Shown piece by piece: positions 13,501-27,283 of a DNA stretch of 64,000 bases (position 1 is the first letter of the stretch; each line of letters opens with the position of its first letter). The position numbers and the translations under genes are program-made. The stretch spans positions 683,501 through 747,500 of the forward strand of contig JABMCL010002319.1 in the NCBI GenBank assembly GCA_018857735.1, written 5' to 3'. This DNA is from Alviniconcha marisindica (Eukaryota > Mollusca > Gastropoda > Provannidae). The notes below the pieces were generated by a model. That model saw only the letters and a list, made by a program, of their open reading frames with translations, was not told where the DNA came from and did no database searches.

Positions 13501-15098
13501 TTGACCATGTTTTGGACTTATTTCCCGTAGGGTAAATTGGTGTTTTAAATTTATTTCTGTCACATGAACTTTTCCCCTTCTGAGCCTAATGTTTTAAGTG
13601 TACTTTCTTTCCTCCAGGGAACTGCATTTTACGAAGGACTGCTGAAGAAGCTGCAGTCAACATACAACTTTAACCTGGATTCATTGCTGGAGGAGGGCCC
13701 GACGGGGACAGAGGGGGCAGGGAGGGGGGTGCGACTGGCGGTGCTGAGCGCTCAGAGAACCATGATGTTTCTGGGGGACATTGCTCGCTACCGGGAGCAA
13801 GCCGCCCACTCCACCAACTACGGCAAGGCCAGGCAGTGAGTGTGTTCTCAGCTTGTGGGTATGTTAGCGCACTGCTGCATTTGTCTGGCTTTCTGTGTTT
13901 GGGTGAAAAAATGGTTCTTTGGTCGGCTTCTTTTCTGGAAGAACTTATTCAAAAGTTGATGAAGTATAAAAGGTATCACAACATCCATGCTTCTATCTTT
14001 TACTTGTGTTTGTGCAGATGTGAGGAACATGAATGGGAAATGTGAGGAACATAAGTGGAATGGGAAATGTGAGGAACATAAGTGGAATGGGAAGCCAAGA
14101 CTGGCATAATGTGTTAACAGATGACATCCACCTTTAAAGACTCCTGTGGGTGTACTGTCAAGGGAAGTCACTGTGCAGATAGCCATGCAGGCAAAGCAGC
14201 CATTACATTTGGATGACATCTTTGAAGATCTTAAATCTTGAACAACTTGAGACTGTCCCTCCATCAGTGCTGTGATAAAAGGATGAAAGGTTCAATGTTG
14301 TCTTTTGCAGGTGGTACATAAATGCTCAGAAGTTGGCGCCCAAAAATGGACGTCCCTACAACCAGCTGGCCATTCTAGCTATGTACACAGTGAGTCATTG
14401 CTCTCATGCCTTCAATTTTCTTTGTACACTACCCCCTGCCACCCCACCACCACCACCACCATCCACTCACCTATTCCTCCTGCCTTCTCCTGCCTCTCCC
14501 TCCCTTCCCAGCCACTTCTCCCCTTTCTTTGTCTCCTTGCCTGTCTCATTTGAATGTTATCACAGATTTGATTATATCAGTTATTAAAGGATATGTTCTT
14601 TGAATAAGGTTGGTGCCAATGATTTGGAAGCTTGGTAGTACTTCCAAGGTACCAAAACATTTAAACAGACTTCAGCTACCGCAGACAGAAATTAAAATGA
14701 AATCCTCCCTGCTTTGGTAATCATATTTTTTTGGTCATTTTAGGTTGTAAGTTGGTCTACTTATTAGGCACCGAAGTACAAGAATGTCTGTCATTTAATT
14801 GTTTGAGTGGTTAATGCAATGAATGTTTTGATATTTTGGGTCGCTTGAGTAAGTGTGTCAGCTGTTTAACCAAAAGTTCCACATGATTTTTTTTTTTTTG
14901 CTGCTGTCTGTTTCAGCGGCGAAAGCTGGACGCGGTGTATTATTATCAGCGCAGCCTGGCTGCCAGCAACCCCATCCTCACAGCCAGGGAGAGTCTCATG
15001 TCTCTCTTTGACGATGTCCGCAGAAAGGTATTGAATTACATGCACACACACACACACACACACATGCACATATATATATATTAAAAAAAAAAAATATA

Positions 15099-15156
<58 letters not shown>

Positions 15157-15912
15157 TTTGGCTATGAGGCTGGACTGGTTCCCACACATTCCTGGCCACC
15201 AGGTGTTTGACTGGTTCCCACTCCCTCTTCCCAGCAAGAATTGCTGTTGGGTTTGACTGGTTCCCACTCCCTCTTCCCAGGAAGAATTGCTGTTGGGTTT
15301 GACTGGTTCCCACTCCCTCTTCCCAGGAAGAATTGCTGTTGGGTTTGACTGGTTCCCACTCCCTCTTCCCAGGAAGAACTATTGAGTTTGACTGGTTCCC
15401 ACTCCCCCTTCCCAGGAAGAATTGCTGTTGGGTTTGACTGGTCCCCACTCCCCCTTCCCAGGGAGAATTGCTGTTGGGTTTGACTGGTCCCCACTCCCCC
15501 TTCCCAGGGAGAATTGCTGTTGGGTTTGACTGGTCCCCACTCCCCCTTCCCAGGGAGAATTGCTGTTGGGTTTGACTGGTCCCCACTCCTCCTTCCCAGG
15601 GAGAATTGCTGTTGGGTTTGACTGGTCCCCACTCCCTGTCCCCAGGAAGAGGCAGTGGAGCAAAGGCGACTGGAAGAGGCACGACGACGGCGGCGGAGGA
15701 AAGCCACCCCTTCCCACTCTCAGCCTCGGGTGGAGCTGTGGATTGCACCAGATGGGTCCAGCTCTCGCGACCAGCAGTCTGACCGTGAATCGGACAACGA
15801 TGATCTCAGCAGTTTGTCATCCATTGAGGTCAGCAGGGGTGGGAATGGGAGCTGGGTTGGGGCTGACCTGTGTGTGCTTCTGTGAGGGTGTGTGTGTGTG
15901 CATGTCTTTGTC

Positions 15913-15971
<59 letters not shown>

Positions 15972-18900
15972 ATGCGTGCGTGCGTGCGCACGCGTGCGCA
16001 CATCACGTGTGTGTGTGTGTGTGTGATTCTCTTGTGTTGGTGTGTGTTAGTGCTCATTTGTTGGGAACTTGCAGCATCAGTCATTTTTTGCTTTGTGAGC
16101 AGTAGTGTTTCCCTGTCAGAATATGTATATATGACATTTTAATTGCATAGAGTCTTTGATGTCACTTTAATAGGCCTATCGCTGGTCATGGCTTGAAAAG
16201 TATATCATACAAGACTAAAGAGAGAGAGAGAGAGGGAAAAAATGCAGTTGTGAGCACCACTGATGTTTGGTCAGTTTCATCATTTGGCATACAGTGCATC
16301 TGCAGCTGTTAGTAACAGTGAACTTTTAGCAGCGTCAGCTAAGTTCAGTGCCTCTCCTTTCCTCTTTCTTCCAGTTTGGTTGCGTTGCATTTGTCAGACT
16401 AGTGAGGTGGTTGACAGAGAAACCACAGATCAAAAGACTGTCATGCTAAAATAGTAAAAGTCTAGCATTAGTAGACACACAGAAAAGGGTATTTACACAC
16501 AGGAGCAAGTGTTAGGGTTCTCAGCCATGTATGGCTTATTTCATGGTGATCTTCACAATGTTTTCATGAGCAGCAGAAGACAAGCATGATGGAGATATGT
16601 CTTATACAGATTTTGTTTTATATGCTTGATGTGTGTGTGTGCGCTTTTTTCTTTTTCTTTTTTACTTTTTTTTTACCCCAGAGTTTTGTTTTTCAGCTGA
16701 ACAAGCGATTTGTGCTGACGTTCCTCAATGTGCACGGAAAACTGTTTACCAAAATCAAGTAAGTGCCTCTCATTTCCTCTTTGTTCCAGTGTGGTTGTGT
16801 TGCATTTGTCAGACTAGTGAGGTGGTTGACAGAGAAACCACAGATCAAAAGGCTGTCATCCTAAAATAGTAAAAGTAAGCAAAAGTATACATTTTGAAGC
16901 TGATGTGCTTGTCACATGTGTAACAATTCAACATTTACACAAAATTTCAGTGTGAGAGGGCAGAGTGTTGACCTTGGGAAATATTTGCTTCCTGTTACAT
17001 CTTTTTAAGACTTATTTGACTCAGTGTGTGTGTATGTGTTTGTGTGTGTGTGTGTGTAGTTGTACATGTACTTTTGTGTAACTTGTACTGCTGTGTTTCC
17101 CACTCCCAACTTACGGCTGTTGGTGAAGGGCCTGGTGCTTTGTGTACAAACATGTACAGGTGTTGCGGCATTGTGAGAGTGTTTGTCAGACATGTACAGG
17201 TGTTGCGGCATTGTGAGAGTGTGTTGTCAGACATGTACAGGTGTTGCACCATTGTGAGAGTGTTTGTCAGATATGTACAGGTGTTGCACCTCTGTGAGAG
17301 TGTTTGTCAGACATGTACAGGTGTTGCGGCATTGTGAGAGTGTGTTGTCAGACATGTACAGGTGTTGCACCATTGTGAGAGTGTTTGTCAGATATGTACA
17401 AGTGTTGCACCTCTGTGAGAGAGTTTGTCAGACATGTACAGGTGTTGCACCACTGTGAGAGAGTTTGTCAGACATGTACAGGTGTTGCACTATTGTGAGA
17501 GTTTTATTAGTCATGACCCTGCTGTTCCTTTCCATGTTCTGCCAGCTTTGAGGTGTTTGTGGAGAGCGCCAGCCTGATGCTGCAGGAGTGGAGGTTGCTG
17601 CTGCAGCACTCCCCTACCATGCTGACCAACACGCGCCTTGTGCAGATCTTCGCCATCAACATGTTCTCCATTGACAACACTACCCTCAAAGGTCAGTGTC
17701 GGTGCGCACAGCTTTACTTGTGAATGTTTGTGAGACAGCTTTACTTGTGAATGTGTTTGTGAGACAGCTTTACTTGTGAATGTGTTTGTGAGACAGCTTT
17801 ACTTGTGAATGTGTTTGTGAGACAGCTTTACTTATGAATGTGTTTGTGAGACAGCTTTACTTGTGAATGTGTTTGTGAGACAGCTTTGCCTGTAAATGTG
17901 TTTGTGAGACAGCTTTACTTGTGAATGTGTTTGTGAGACAGCTTTACTTGTGAATGTGTTTGTGAGACAGCTTTACTTGTGAATGTGTTTGTGAGACAGC
18001 TTTACTTGTGAATGTGTTTGTGAGACAGCTTTACTTATGAATGTGTTTGTGAGACAGCTTTACTTGTGAATGTGTTTGTGAGACAGCTTTGCCTGTAAAT
18101 GTGTTTGTGAGACAGCTTTACTTATGAATGTGTTTGTGAGACAGTTTTACTTGTGAATGTGTTTGTGAGACAGCTTTACTTGTGAATGTGTTTGTGAGAC
18201 AGCTTTACTTGTGAATGTGTTTGTGAGACAGCTTTGCCTGTAAATGTGTTTGTGAGACAGCTTTACTTGTGAATACCTCAGTCTGACAGTGTGGGCAATG
18301 GATACAGCTTGCAGCATTTTCACATAAAGGGATGGGGGGGGGGGGGGGGGGGGGCACACCAGGAGGCAGAGAGAGACTGGCTGGCAGAAAGAGGGTGAGA
18401 AAGAAAGCAGGTTCATTGTTACTTGATGTCCCCAACAGCTTTGATGGCTGCACTTGGTTTGTCCTTTTTTTTTCCATCTTCTTTTTGGGGATCCTTTTGA
18501 AGAGGATGGGGGCTGAGGGGGGGGGGGGGGGGGGGGGAGCAGTCACACCAGGAGGCAGAGAGATTGGCTGGCAGAAGAAAGGGTGACAAAAAAGCAGGTT
18601 CACTGTTGCTTGGTGCCTGCACTTGGTTTCTCCTCTTTTTTCTTCTTTCTTTTTTTCTTTAAAAAAAAGGCAGACTCCTGGTATCTTGACACAGAGGAGG
18701 CTGTGTGTGTGTGTGGAGGGGGGGGGGGGGGGGGGGGGGTAGGCAGAAAGACTGACTGGCAGAAACAGGGTTAGAAAGAAAGCAGGTTCAGTGTCTTTTG
18801 GTGTCCCCAACAGCTTTGGTGGCTGTACTTGGTTTGCCTTTCTGTATTGTATTTTATATATATATAAAGAAAAGGCAGACTCCTGTCACATCTCTTCCAT

Positions 18901-20203
18901 TAGCTTAGTAAGCTGACGTAGAAGACTGTTCTCTGTAGGTGCATAATAAAGGGAAGGGGATCTGGGACTTGGTGGAGGAGTAAGCATGCAGCTGAGACTT
19001 TGAGTGTGAGTCTGTTGGCCAGCTGTCAATATTTCCAGTGGATCATCTATAGGTGAGCTGTCCATTTTTTTGCATTCCTTGTTGTTGTTGTTTTCTACAG
19101 ATGAGAGTCTGGAGGCCAGCTGTCGCTCTTTGCTCCAAGAGCACGCTGTGGAAGTTGGCCTGGACATGTTCGGCCTCCTCGTTGCCCGTGTCAATGACCT
19201 TTTGACCTCTCACCTGGCCATGACCTCTTCAGACTCCTCCCCGCAGCAGCCTCTGAGCGATGACCTTCAGCAGCTGTTGCCGGGGGTGAAGGTGTGGGTG
19301 GACTGGATGATGTGTCACTCCTCGCTGTGGAACCCACAGCCCTCCCTCCGGCCCCCCGACATTGGGTCAGTTGTCTTGGCACCACCGATTGGTCAGCTGC
19401 ATTCGTGCCTGATTATTTGTTTATGCTTAGCTGGAACAGGGGTGTTAGTTTCCCACCATTTTTGCAGATCTTTGCAACATTGACTGGGTTTCAGTCAAAT
19501 TCATTACATTGATTCGTTAAAAAGGAAAATTGGTGTGGCAGTTTTCTGGGGTTTTTAATTGGCATGTCAGTAGCATTCATTGTCGCAGAGTTCAGCAAAG
19601 CAGACAGTGTAAGAGAAGAAACTGCAAGTAGAGTACCTGGATATGAGAAGCACTAAGCAATTATGATGGTTTAAGGGTAACGTATCTTGCATGGACATTG
19701 CGAAGAAAGGCCATTTCCAGCTTTATTGACCTTTTGGAATGTTTTAGCGATAGAATATCCATGTACCTGACATTCATCAAGTTTGCCAGACGGAACACAT
19801 TTTGTCTCCAGATTGCTCTGAATTACCGGCGTCAAAAAAAAATCTGTGTGGGGATGGGGTGGAGTGTGGAGTGCCACTGGAACCCCCTAATTATTCCACA
19901 GAAAGTTACAGTGGCCGTTTTTAAAATGCCTGTTGGAAGCTCATGCCCTGTATTTGGGCCATCCCAAGGACAGTGAGTATGATGAGAGTGACGTGTTGCT
20001 GACTGAGGTTGCTTGTGGCAGGCCACAGGTGGACGTGTGGAAGAATGTGGCAGAGTTGTGCAACACGTTGAAACGGCTCAGCACCAGTCACATCTCACTA
20101 CATCCCAACAAACGAGAAGGTATGCCAACTTTGGGTTTGGTTTCCCCCATCCCTCTTTTTTTCTTTCTCATGCTGTCTGCATCTCTGTCTTGTCTGTCTG
20201 TCA

Positions 20204-20279
<76 letters not shown>

Positions 20280-20289
20280 CACACACATA

Positions 20290-20370
<81 letters not shown>

Positions 20371-23300
20371 ACAAACACACACTTTCCTGTTACTACTCTT
20401 TGTTCTCATTGGTTCTGTAGCATTTGTGTTGATGTACTGTGCTTAGTTGATCAATGTGGCAATTTGTATGACAACACAAGGGTGAAGCTTTGGAAGTAGT
20501 GAATCTGATTGATGTTTTGATTTCTTTGTGTGCGTGGAGGCTGAAGGGACTGAATCTGATCTATATTTTGAATTCTATATTGACAGCATGCTGGGATTGA
20601 ATCTTATGATTTGACTTGTATTGACAGGGTGTGAAGGGTTGAAACTAATCAATGTTTTTATTTGTGTATTGATGCAGTGTGAAGCACTGGTGCTGATGGA
20701 AGATTTTATGACCATGGTGGATTTATTGATGTATTTATTTGTACATTGTTGTATTGGTTGTGTTGATGTCAGGATTTGTGTGTTGACAGGCAGTGAATCA
20801 CTGGTGTTGATGAAAGATTCCATGACCATAGTCTGTGCTTTACTGTATTGGTTTTTCTCATGTGTTGATTTACCTGTGTGTTGATGTGACAGTTTGTGAG
20901 TTGAGAGGCAGTGAAGTACTTGTGTTGATAGAAGATTCCAAGCCCATGATGTGTGTGTTACTGTGATCATGTTTGTGTGTTGATTTGTGTAGTGACATGC
21001 TCACTGCATGTCACTACACAAATCAACACACAAACATGATGGTGACACTGGTGGTGACGGAAGAAACCATGACCATTATGTTTGTTACTGTGATCATTTG
21101 TGTGTTGATTTGTGTATTGGCATGTTGTGATTCCAGGACCATGATGTGTGTGTTACTGTGATCATTTGTGTAGGTCATTTGTGTGTTGATTTGTGTGTTG
21201 ATTTGTGTAGGTCATTTGTGTGTTGATTTTGTGTAGGTGATTTGTGTGTTGATTTTGTGTGGGTCATTTGTGTGTCGATTTGTGTACTGGCCTGCAGTGA
21301 AGCACTGGTGTTGATGGAAGATTCCATGACCATGATGTGTGTGTTACTGTGATCATTTGTGTGTTGGTTTGTGTAGCTCATTTGTGTGTTGATTTGTGTA
21401 TTGGCCTGCAGTGAAGCACTGGTGTTGATGGAAGATTCCCATGACCATGTGTGTGGTACCATTATCATTTGTGTGTTGATTTTTGTGTGTGTGTGGGTGT
21501 AGATCATGTGTGTGTTGATTTGTGTAGATCATTTGTGTGTTGATTTGTGTATTGGCAGGCAGTGAAGCACTGGTGTTGATGGAAGATTCGATGCTGGCTG
21601 GCTTTGTGCCACTGCTCAGCGCTCCAGTAGACACTGTGTATATCGATGCCAGTGATGACAAGGTATTTTCACATCACCAGATGGGCTGAATGAAAACAAA
21701 ATGGGAATGTTATGCAAAAATAGTTATGTGCTAATGTGAAAAAGAATCAGTTGTTACTGTATAGCTTTTGCTGCATGATCTTAATTAATGTGTACAAAAG
21801 AGAGGTTAAAAAAGAAAAAGGTTATATGTGTATAGCTTTTGCTGCATGATCGTAATTAATATGTACAAAAGAGAGGCTCAAAAAGAAAAAGGTAAAGGGG
21901 TCTTCTTATGATTTTTTGTATGTGTGCTGATGTTTTCATTTGATGTGCAGACAGAACTTTGTTAATGAATTGTATTTGATTTCATGAAAGGGGGGGGGGG
22001 GGGGGGGTCTGAAGTGTTTGAAAAAAAAACCCAGCATAGCTGTTTGCACCAAGATTGTTCAAGAGAGTTGAAATATTTTTTACTCTGTTTGCTTCAAAAT
22101 TTTGTATGATTGTTTTCATTCTGTGTCCATAAGCAGTATCACATACCTAGCACTCATAATGACTAGGAAGAACGCTGGTTGTTGGCTTGCATGGCTTTGA
22201 ACTGCAACAGCCAAAGAATCTGAAGAAACAAATTTGAAGACAGATGAGAACTGAGGAGGTTGAAGGACATTTTTCTTCTGTGTCTTCATCGTTTAGGAAA
22301 TTGCAATGGACTGCCTCCGTGTGGAGAAGGTGGTTCTGTTTGGCGAGTATCTTTGTGGCATTGAGCCGCCCATGCTGTCCTTTGATGTGGAAAAGGGCTG
22401 CTACTTCTCCGTGGCGCCGGCACCGGTCAAGTCTGAGGAGAAGCTGGTCGACTTGAAAACAGAAGATGAGTCTGAGGTCAGTGATTTGAGTTGCTACCTT
22501 TTTCCATATAAATGTCAGTGGCAATGGCAAAATATTGACTGGATTTGTGAGTGGCGTATTCTCTGTTTTCTTGCCCTTGGGCTGTAACAGAGAGAGGTTC
22601 ATAGATTGACTAGATGCTTAGACGGAAGACATGATTGTGGAGAGCGGTGGGTTATTTGCTGTTTTCTTTCTACCAATGTGAAACAGACAGAGGACATGAT
22701 TGTGGAGAGTGGTGGGTTATTTGCTGGGGTTTTTTTCTGCCACTGTGAAACAGACGGAAGATGTGATTGTGGAGAGCGAAGAGTCAGGGGAAGATGGAGA
22801 TGAGACGCCTGGGGAGACAATCAAGGAGCTGAAAGCCAGGAAAGCAGAGCTGAGGCAACGAGTGGAGGATCAGGCCAGAGACAAACACACCTTGCAGGTA
22901 AGCAACATTCCATGTCAGTGATAACATGCGTTGCAGGTAAACAAGATCCTGTCTCAGTAAAAAACAAACACCTTGCTGGTGAACAGCATGCCATGTCAGT
23001 AACAACACACCTTGCAGGTAAACATCCTGTGTCTGTAAACAACACATCTTGCTGGTGAACAACATGCCATGTCCGTAACAACTCACCTTGCAGGTAAATA
23101 ACATCCTTTTACAGTAAACAACACACCTTGCTGGTGAACTACATGCCATGTCGGTAACAACACACCTTGCAGGTAAACAACACACCTTGCTGGTGAGAAG
23201 CATGCATTTAGGTCAATGTAACGTGCCTTGTAGCTCAACAATACACTTTGCAGCTCAGCAACACACTTTGTAACTCAGTAACACACTGTGTATGTCAACA

Positions 23301-23889
23301 ACACACCTTACAGGTCAACAACCCACCTGGCTTGTGACCAACACTCTTTGTTAAACAATGCATGTTGCAGGTGAACAGCACACCTGTGTGTGTGTGTGCA
23401 CGCATGCACGTGTGTGTGTGTGTGATGAAATGAACATACCCTTATGTCGTTGTAAGTGCTCTGGACTCTTACAAGATGGGACACCATAAATAATCTATCA
23501 TTATTATTACTATTTACCCGTTTTTTCATTCATTAATTTGCTGATGTATTCCATCTACCAGAGGTTGCTGGAGCAGAATTGTGCAGTCAAGCTGGAACTG
23601 GAGGTGCGACCACGGTTCCTGGTGACAGACACCAACTGCTTCATTGACCACCTCTCATCCCTGCGCTCCATTGTTGCCATGGCAACCTACACGCTGGTCG
23701 TGCCCCTCGTTGGTCAGTTCAGCTGCACTAAGTGTAGGATTAGTTTGGGCCCAGGCCCTGTTATAGTAACAATATTTGTGAGGCCCAGCTGTTTGAGCAG
23801 GACTCGCATGCCTGTTGTTGAGATAAGATAAATGATAATCACAATAATTAACATATATATCTAAGTGGACGAGCGGAGATTGATGTGCG

Positions 23890-23959
<70 letters not shown>

Positions 23960-26900
23960 CATGGTCATTGTTTGATAGGCGATAATGGTAGACTACAGTA
24001 TTTAAGATTCTGTTTGAAATGTGTGTTAATGTAGTTTTTGTCATAAGATGTTTGTACAGCACAGTGAGTTTAACTCTGGTTAGAGAACAGTGCTTTATAA
24101 GAATTATTTATTATTATTATATATAAAGTGCAAAAAATTGTCAGTAGAGACTATTCTAATCACATACCTGCACACATACACACACAGGCACCCACACATA
24201 TGTTAGCATACTGACCAAACTAAACTTAATTTACGCACAGCTTAAAAGTGGCAATAAACAGAGACTTGAGGCAGAGGAAGACAGCAGCATGGAACAGAAA
24301 ACATGGCAGGTCTGTAGTTTTTGGAAAAGAAACATCTTGCTGGCCTTTCTACTAAGATCAGCCTAGCACATTGTTGAGGTAAGATTAGTCTGTGTTGTAT
24401 TAGAATAGCCCAGCCTGTTGTACCTGGGATTAGCCATGTCTTGTGACACACTGACAGGAAGAAAAGAAGGAAGTTGGTTTTAGTATGCCCAGTCAGCCAT
24501 GACATTTATGTCAGGGTGAACACATTGATGGGATTGGCTTGGCCTGTTATTGAGACAGGATTAGCCTGGCCTGTTCTCAGGCCAGGAAGTATTGTGGCCT
24601 TCATGCAAGTTTTGTCAGAAGGCAGTCTGTCAGCCGGATGATATACTCGTTTATCCGTAGTGTCGTGTCGCCTGACTTCCAGCCTTGCATTTATGTTCCC
24701 CCGTCAGTACTGAATGAACTGGATGGCCTGGCGAAAGGAGGGGGCCAGAGTACAGGTCATCACCTTGACGACAGCCCTGAGCATATCACCATGGTTACGC
24801 GCCATGCCAACCAGGCGCTGGCCTACTTGGAGCATGAGTTCAAGGCCAAGAACTGCCATCTGCGAGTGCAGACATCCAAAGGGTCCGTGCTGGAGACGCT
24901 GGCCTTTCGCAGTGAGGAGTCAGATAATTCAGTGAGTATGGACTTCATCCTTATTCTTGGTTGGTGGGTTGGTGCATTTGATTCCACAGTTCACAGGGTA
25001 GGCTGATTGTATATTGTAGGAGATGGATGCATGTTATTTCAATAAACACCCTGCAATGATGTGCTGCTTGGCAACAACAACAAAAGCATCAGACTGTTCA
25101 TACCTGATTGGTGTCAGAGAAAAATACTTTGGGATGTTGCTCACAGAGATATCACCTAGACTCCATTTTCAAATTTTGTAAAACAGCGCTCTCTCTGTCT
25201 CTCTCTGTCTCTCTCTCTCTAAATCCCCCCCTCTCTCTCTCTCTCTAAATCTCTCAGTATTTACACAAAAGTACTTTTTTGCATTGAATTTGAGCTCCTC
25301 AGGTCGTAGCCATGTTGGTTCGCTCTTTACCAATGAAGAACACAAAAGGGTTGGCTTGTGACGTACTTCATACTTTTGCCACACATGTTGGCCTTCTTCT
25401 TTTTTTTATGGTGCCACTGATGCAGACTGCTGGACACCAAATGGCAGTACCCATGGTTGTGTTTCTGCAACCTTCAAACATCAATTTTTAACAAAGAGGA
25501 CAAGTCATGTAGTAAACAAGTGCTGTTTGTATATTTTTTAAATTTCATTCCTGTCGATAGGGCCTGTGATGCTTTTTCTGCTCGGTTCTCCTTTAACTCT
25601 TTCATCCCTGTTTCGTATTTGGCATTACTTCCCCTTATTCCTATGTTCCTATGTACATAACAGTCCTTTCATTCCTGGGTTTTCATAAGGAAAAAATGTA
25701 TGAAAGAGGGTATGTGGGTTTGAGTCATCTGTGTCTGCAAGCTCTTAGTAAAACCATGGCAACCTATATATCGCTGTGTAGGTAAATGAAGTCAGAAGGC
25801 AATGGTCACACTTTCACAGTCACTGTCACCAGGAGGGTGACACACAGGTGCAAATAAAGGTGACACATACCTTTTTTAAAACAAACAGACGAAACCAACG
25901 TTTTGCAGGCCCACAGAACATGCGAAGAGAAATGGAACATGCTCCCTACTTACAGTCTGATGTCCCAGATAACATCCACATAGAAACTGACTCCCGAAAT
26001 TCCGTTTGTCACATTGTCTGTGTCCTTGAAATGGTGATGAAAAGAAGACGGTTTGCACAAGAGTAGGAAGTATGAGTACACAGTATGATTGTTTCATTTT
26101 AGTGTAATCCATGCGCCGTCTCTATCATATATATACACAATGTTTGCACCGTAACTCTGTACAACTATATTTACTATGTCTATGTACACATCTGCACTGG
26201 ACATCAGAGGTATGTCTCGTGTCACAGCAGTGTCCCCACCTGTCCACTCAAAACGTGGCTGAGTAAAAAACAATGGCAGGTTTTCATCATCCAATTCATC
26301 ACCACTCTCACTATCATCTTTAAATGCATTTGCAAGCTCTGCTCTCTCCTCTTGTCAGTTCAAACAGATCAGAATCATTTTCGCCCAGATTGTCATAAAC
26401 ATCATCATCAGAGAACTGATCACTGTCGTTGTACTCATCCGCCGCCATCTTTCCAACTGTACAGAATAACCTAACCCCATCCCTAGAAATGGACAAATTT
26501 TGTGCATTGGACACTTTCCCACACTCTGGCAGTGGCCAGGCACGGCTAATCAAAGCATTGTGCGGCTTATCAAAACATTCCTCAGGTCCCGTTACACTGG
26601 CCAGGGGAACTGAGGTGCTGACCATGTGACAGATAGGCACGGATTTCAAAGGCAGAACCGCTGCAGCGGCCGGCCGGAAGGAAGGGAGTGTTTATGCCTG
26701 CCCCTCTCTAGCGGTTCTCAGGAATGAAGGGAAAGATTCTCTCAACCGCTGTAGCGGTTTTCAGGGATGAAAGAGTTAAGCTGAGGGACTGGAGATCTGT
26801 GGTGGTAGTTCATCTTGCTGGTGTGGGTGCAGGTATTGATGAGGAGGAAGATGGAGATGAGGATGAGAAAACTGACTTCATTCAGAGGCAGCAACCAGCC

Positions 26901-27250
26901 ATGTTCTCATCCAGTCATGTGTTTCTGTGTTGCTGTTGAGCTCATGGGATTATGACGTCATGTGAAGGGCAACAGTGCTGGTGCCTGTACCATGTTCTCA
27001 TCCAGTCGTGCATTCTGTGTTGCTGTTGAGCTCATGGGATTATGACGTCATGTCAAGGCAACAGTTATGGTGCCTGTTACAACTGAAGGATACCCATGTC
27101 TGTTTGCAGGGTAACAATGATGATCTCATCCTGTCATGCTGTCTGCACTACTGTAAGGACATGGCACGGGACTTCATGCCTAAAGATAAAGGTTGGTGAC
27201 TGTCTGTCTGTTTGCTTGACTGCTTGACTACTTGTTGTTTTTTTGTTTTT

Positions 27251-27283
<33 letters not shown>

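Larger units (their letters stand above)
11416..19365 (+). other. SMG6: SMG6 exons 5-13: 14-3-3-like/TPR domain
   Basis: These exons encode residues about 1013-1484. They begin with paired helices (RELEQLVSGM.., then RQELQRRYERILLLDMD). Exons 8-9 carry the hallmark of EST1/SMG5-7 proteins, WYINAQKLAPKNGRPYNQLA and YYYQRSLAASNPI. Exon 11 encodes LNKRFVLTFLNVHGKLFTKI, close to the vertebrate sequence as I remember it. In the family this fold binds phosphorylated UPF1. Exon 10 ends in an acidic, Ser-rich linker (SDRESDNDDLSSLSS), a plausible disordered loop. Confidence 0.9.

Noticed and set aside
12928..13508. Repetitive 128-176 aa minus-strand frames
   Set aside because: Frames of the 51-bp intronic minisatellite; no start context, splice partners or non-repeat sequence.
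14866..15748. 250-aa minus-strand frame with repeated GPVKPNSNSPW
   Set aside because: Antisense reading of the 46-bp array and SMG6 exon 10, ending in TA/CA microsatellite.
17140..18275. CRISPR-like regular repeats
   Set aside because: Units are contiguous with no unique spacers, in an animal intron; these are minisatellites.
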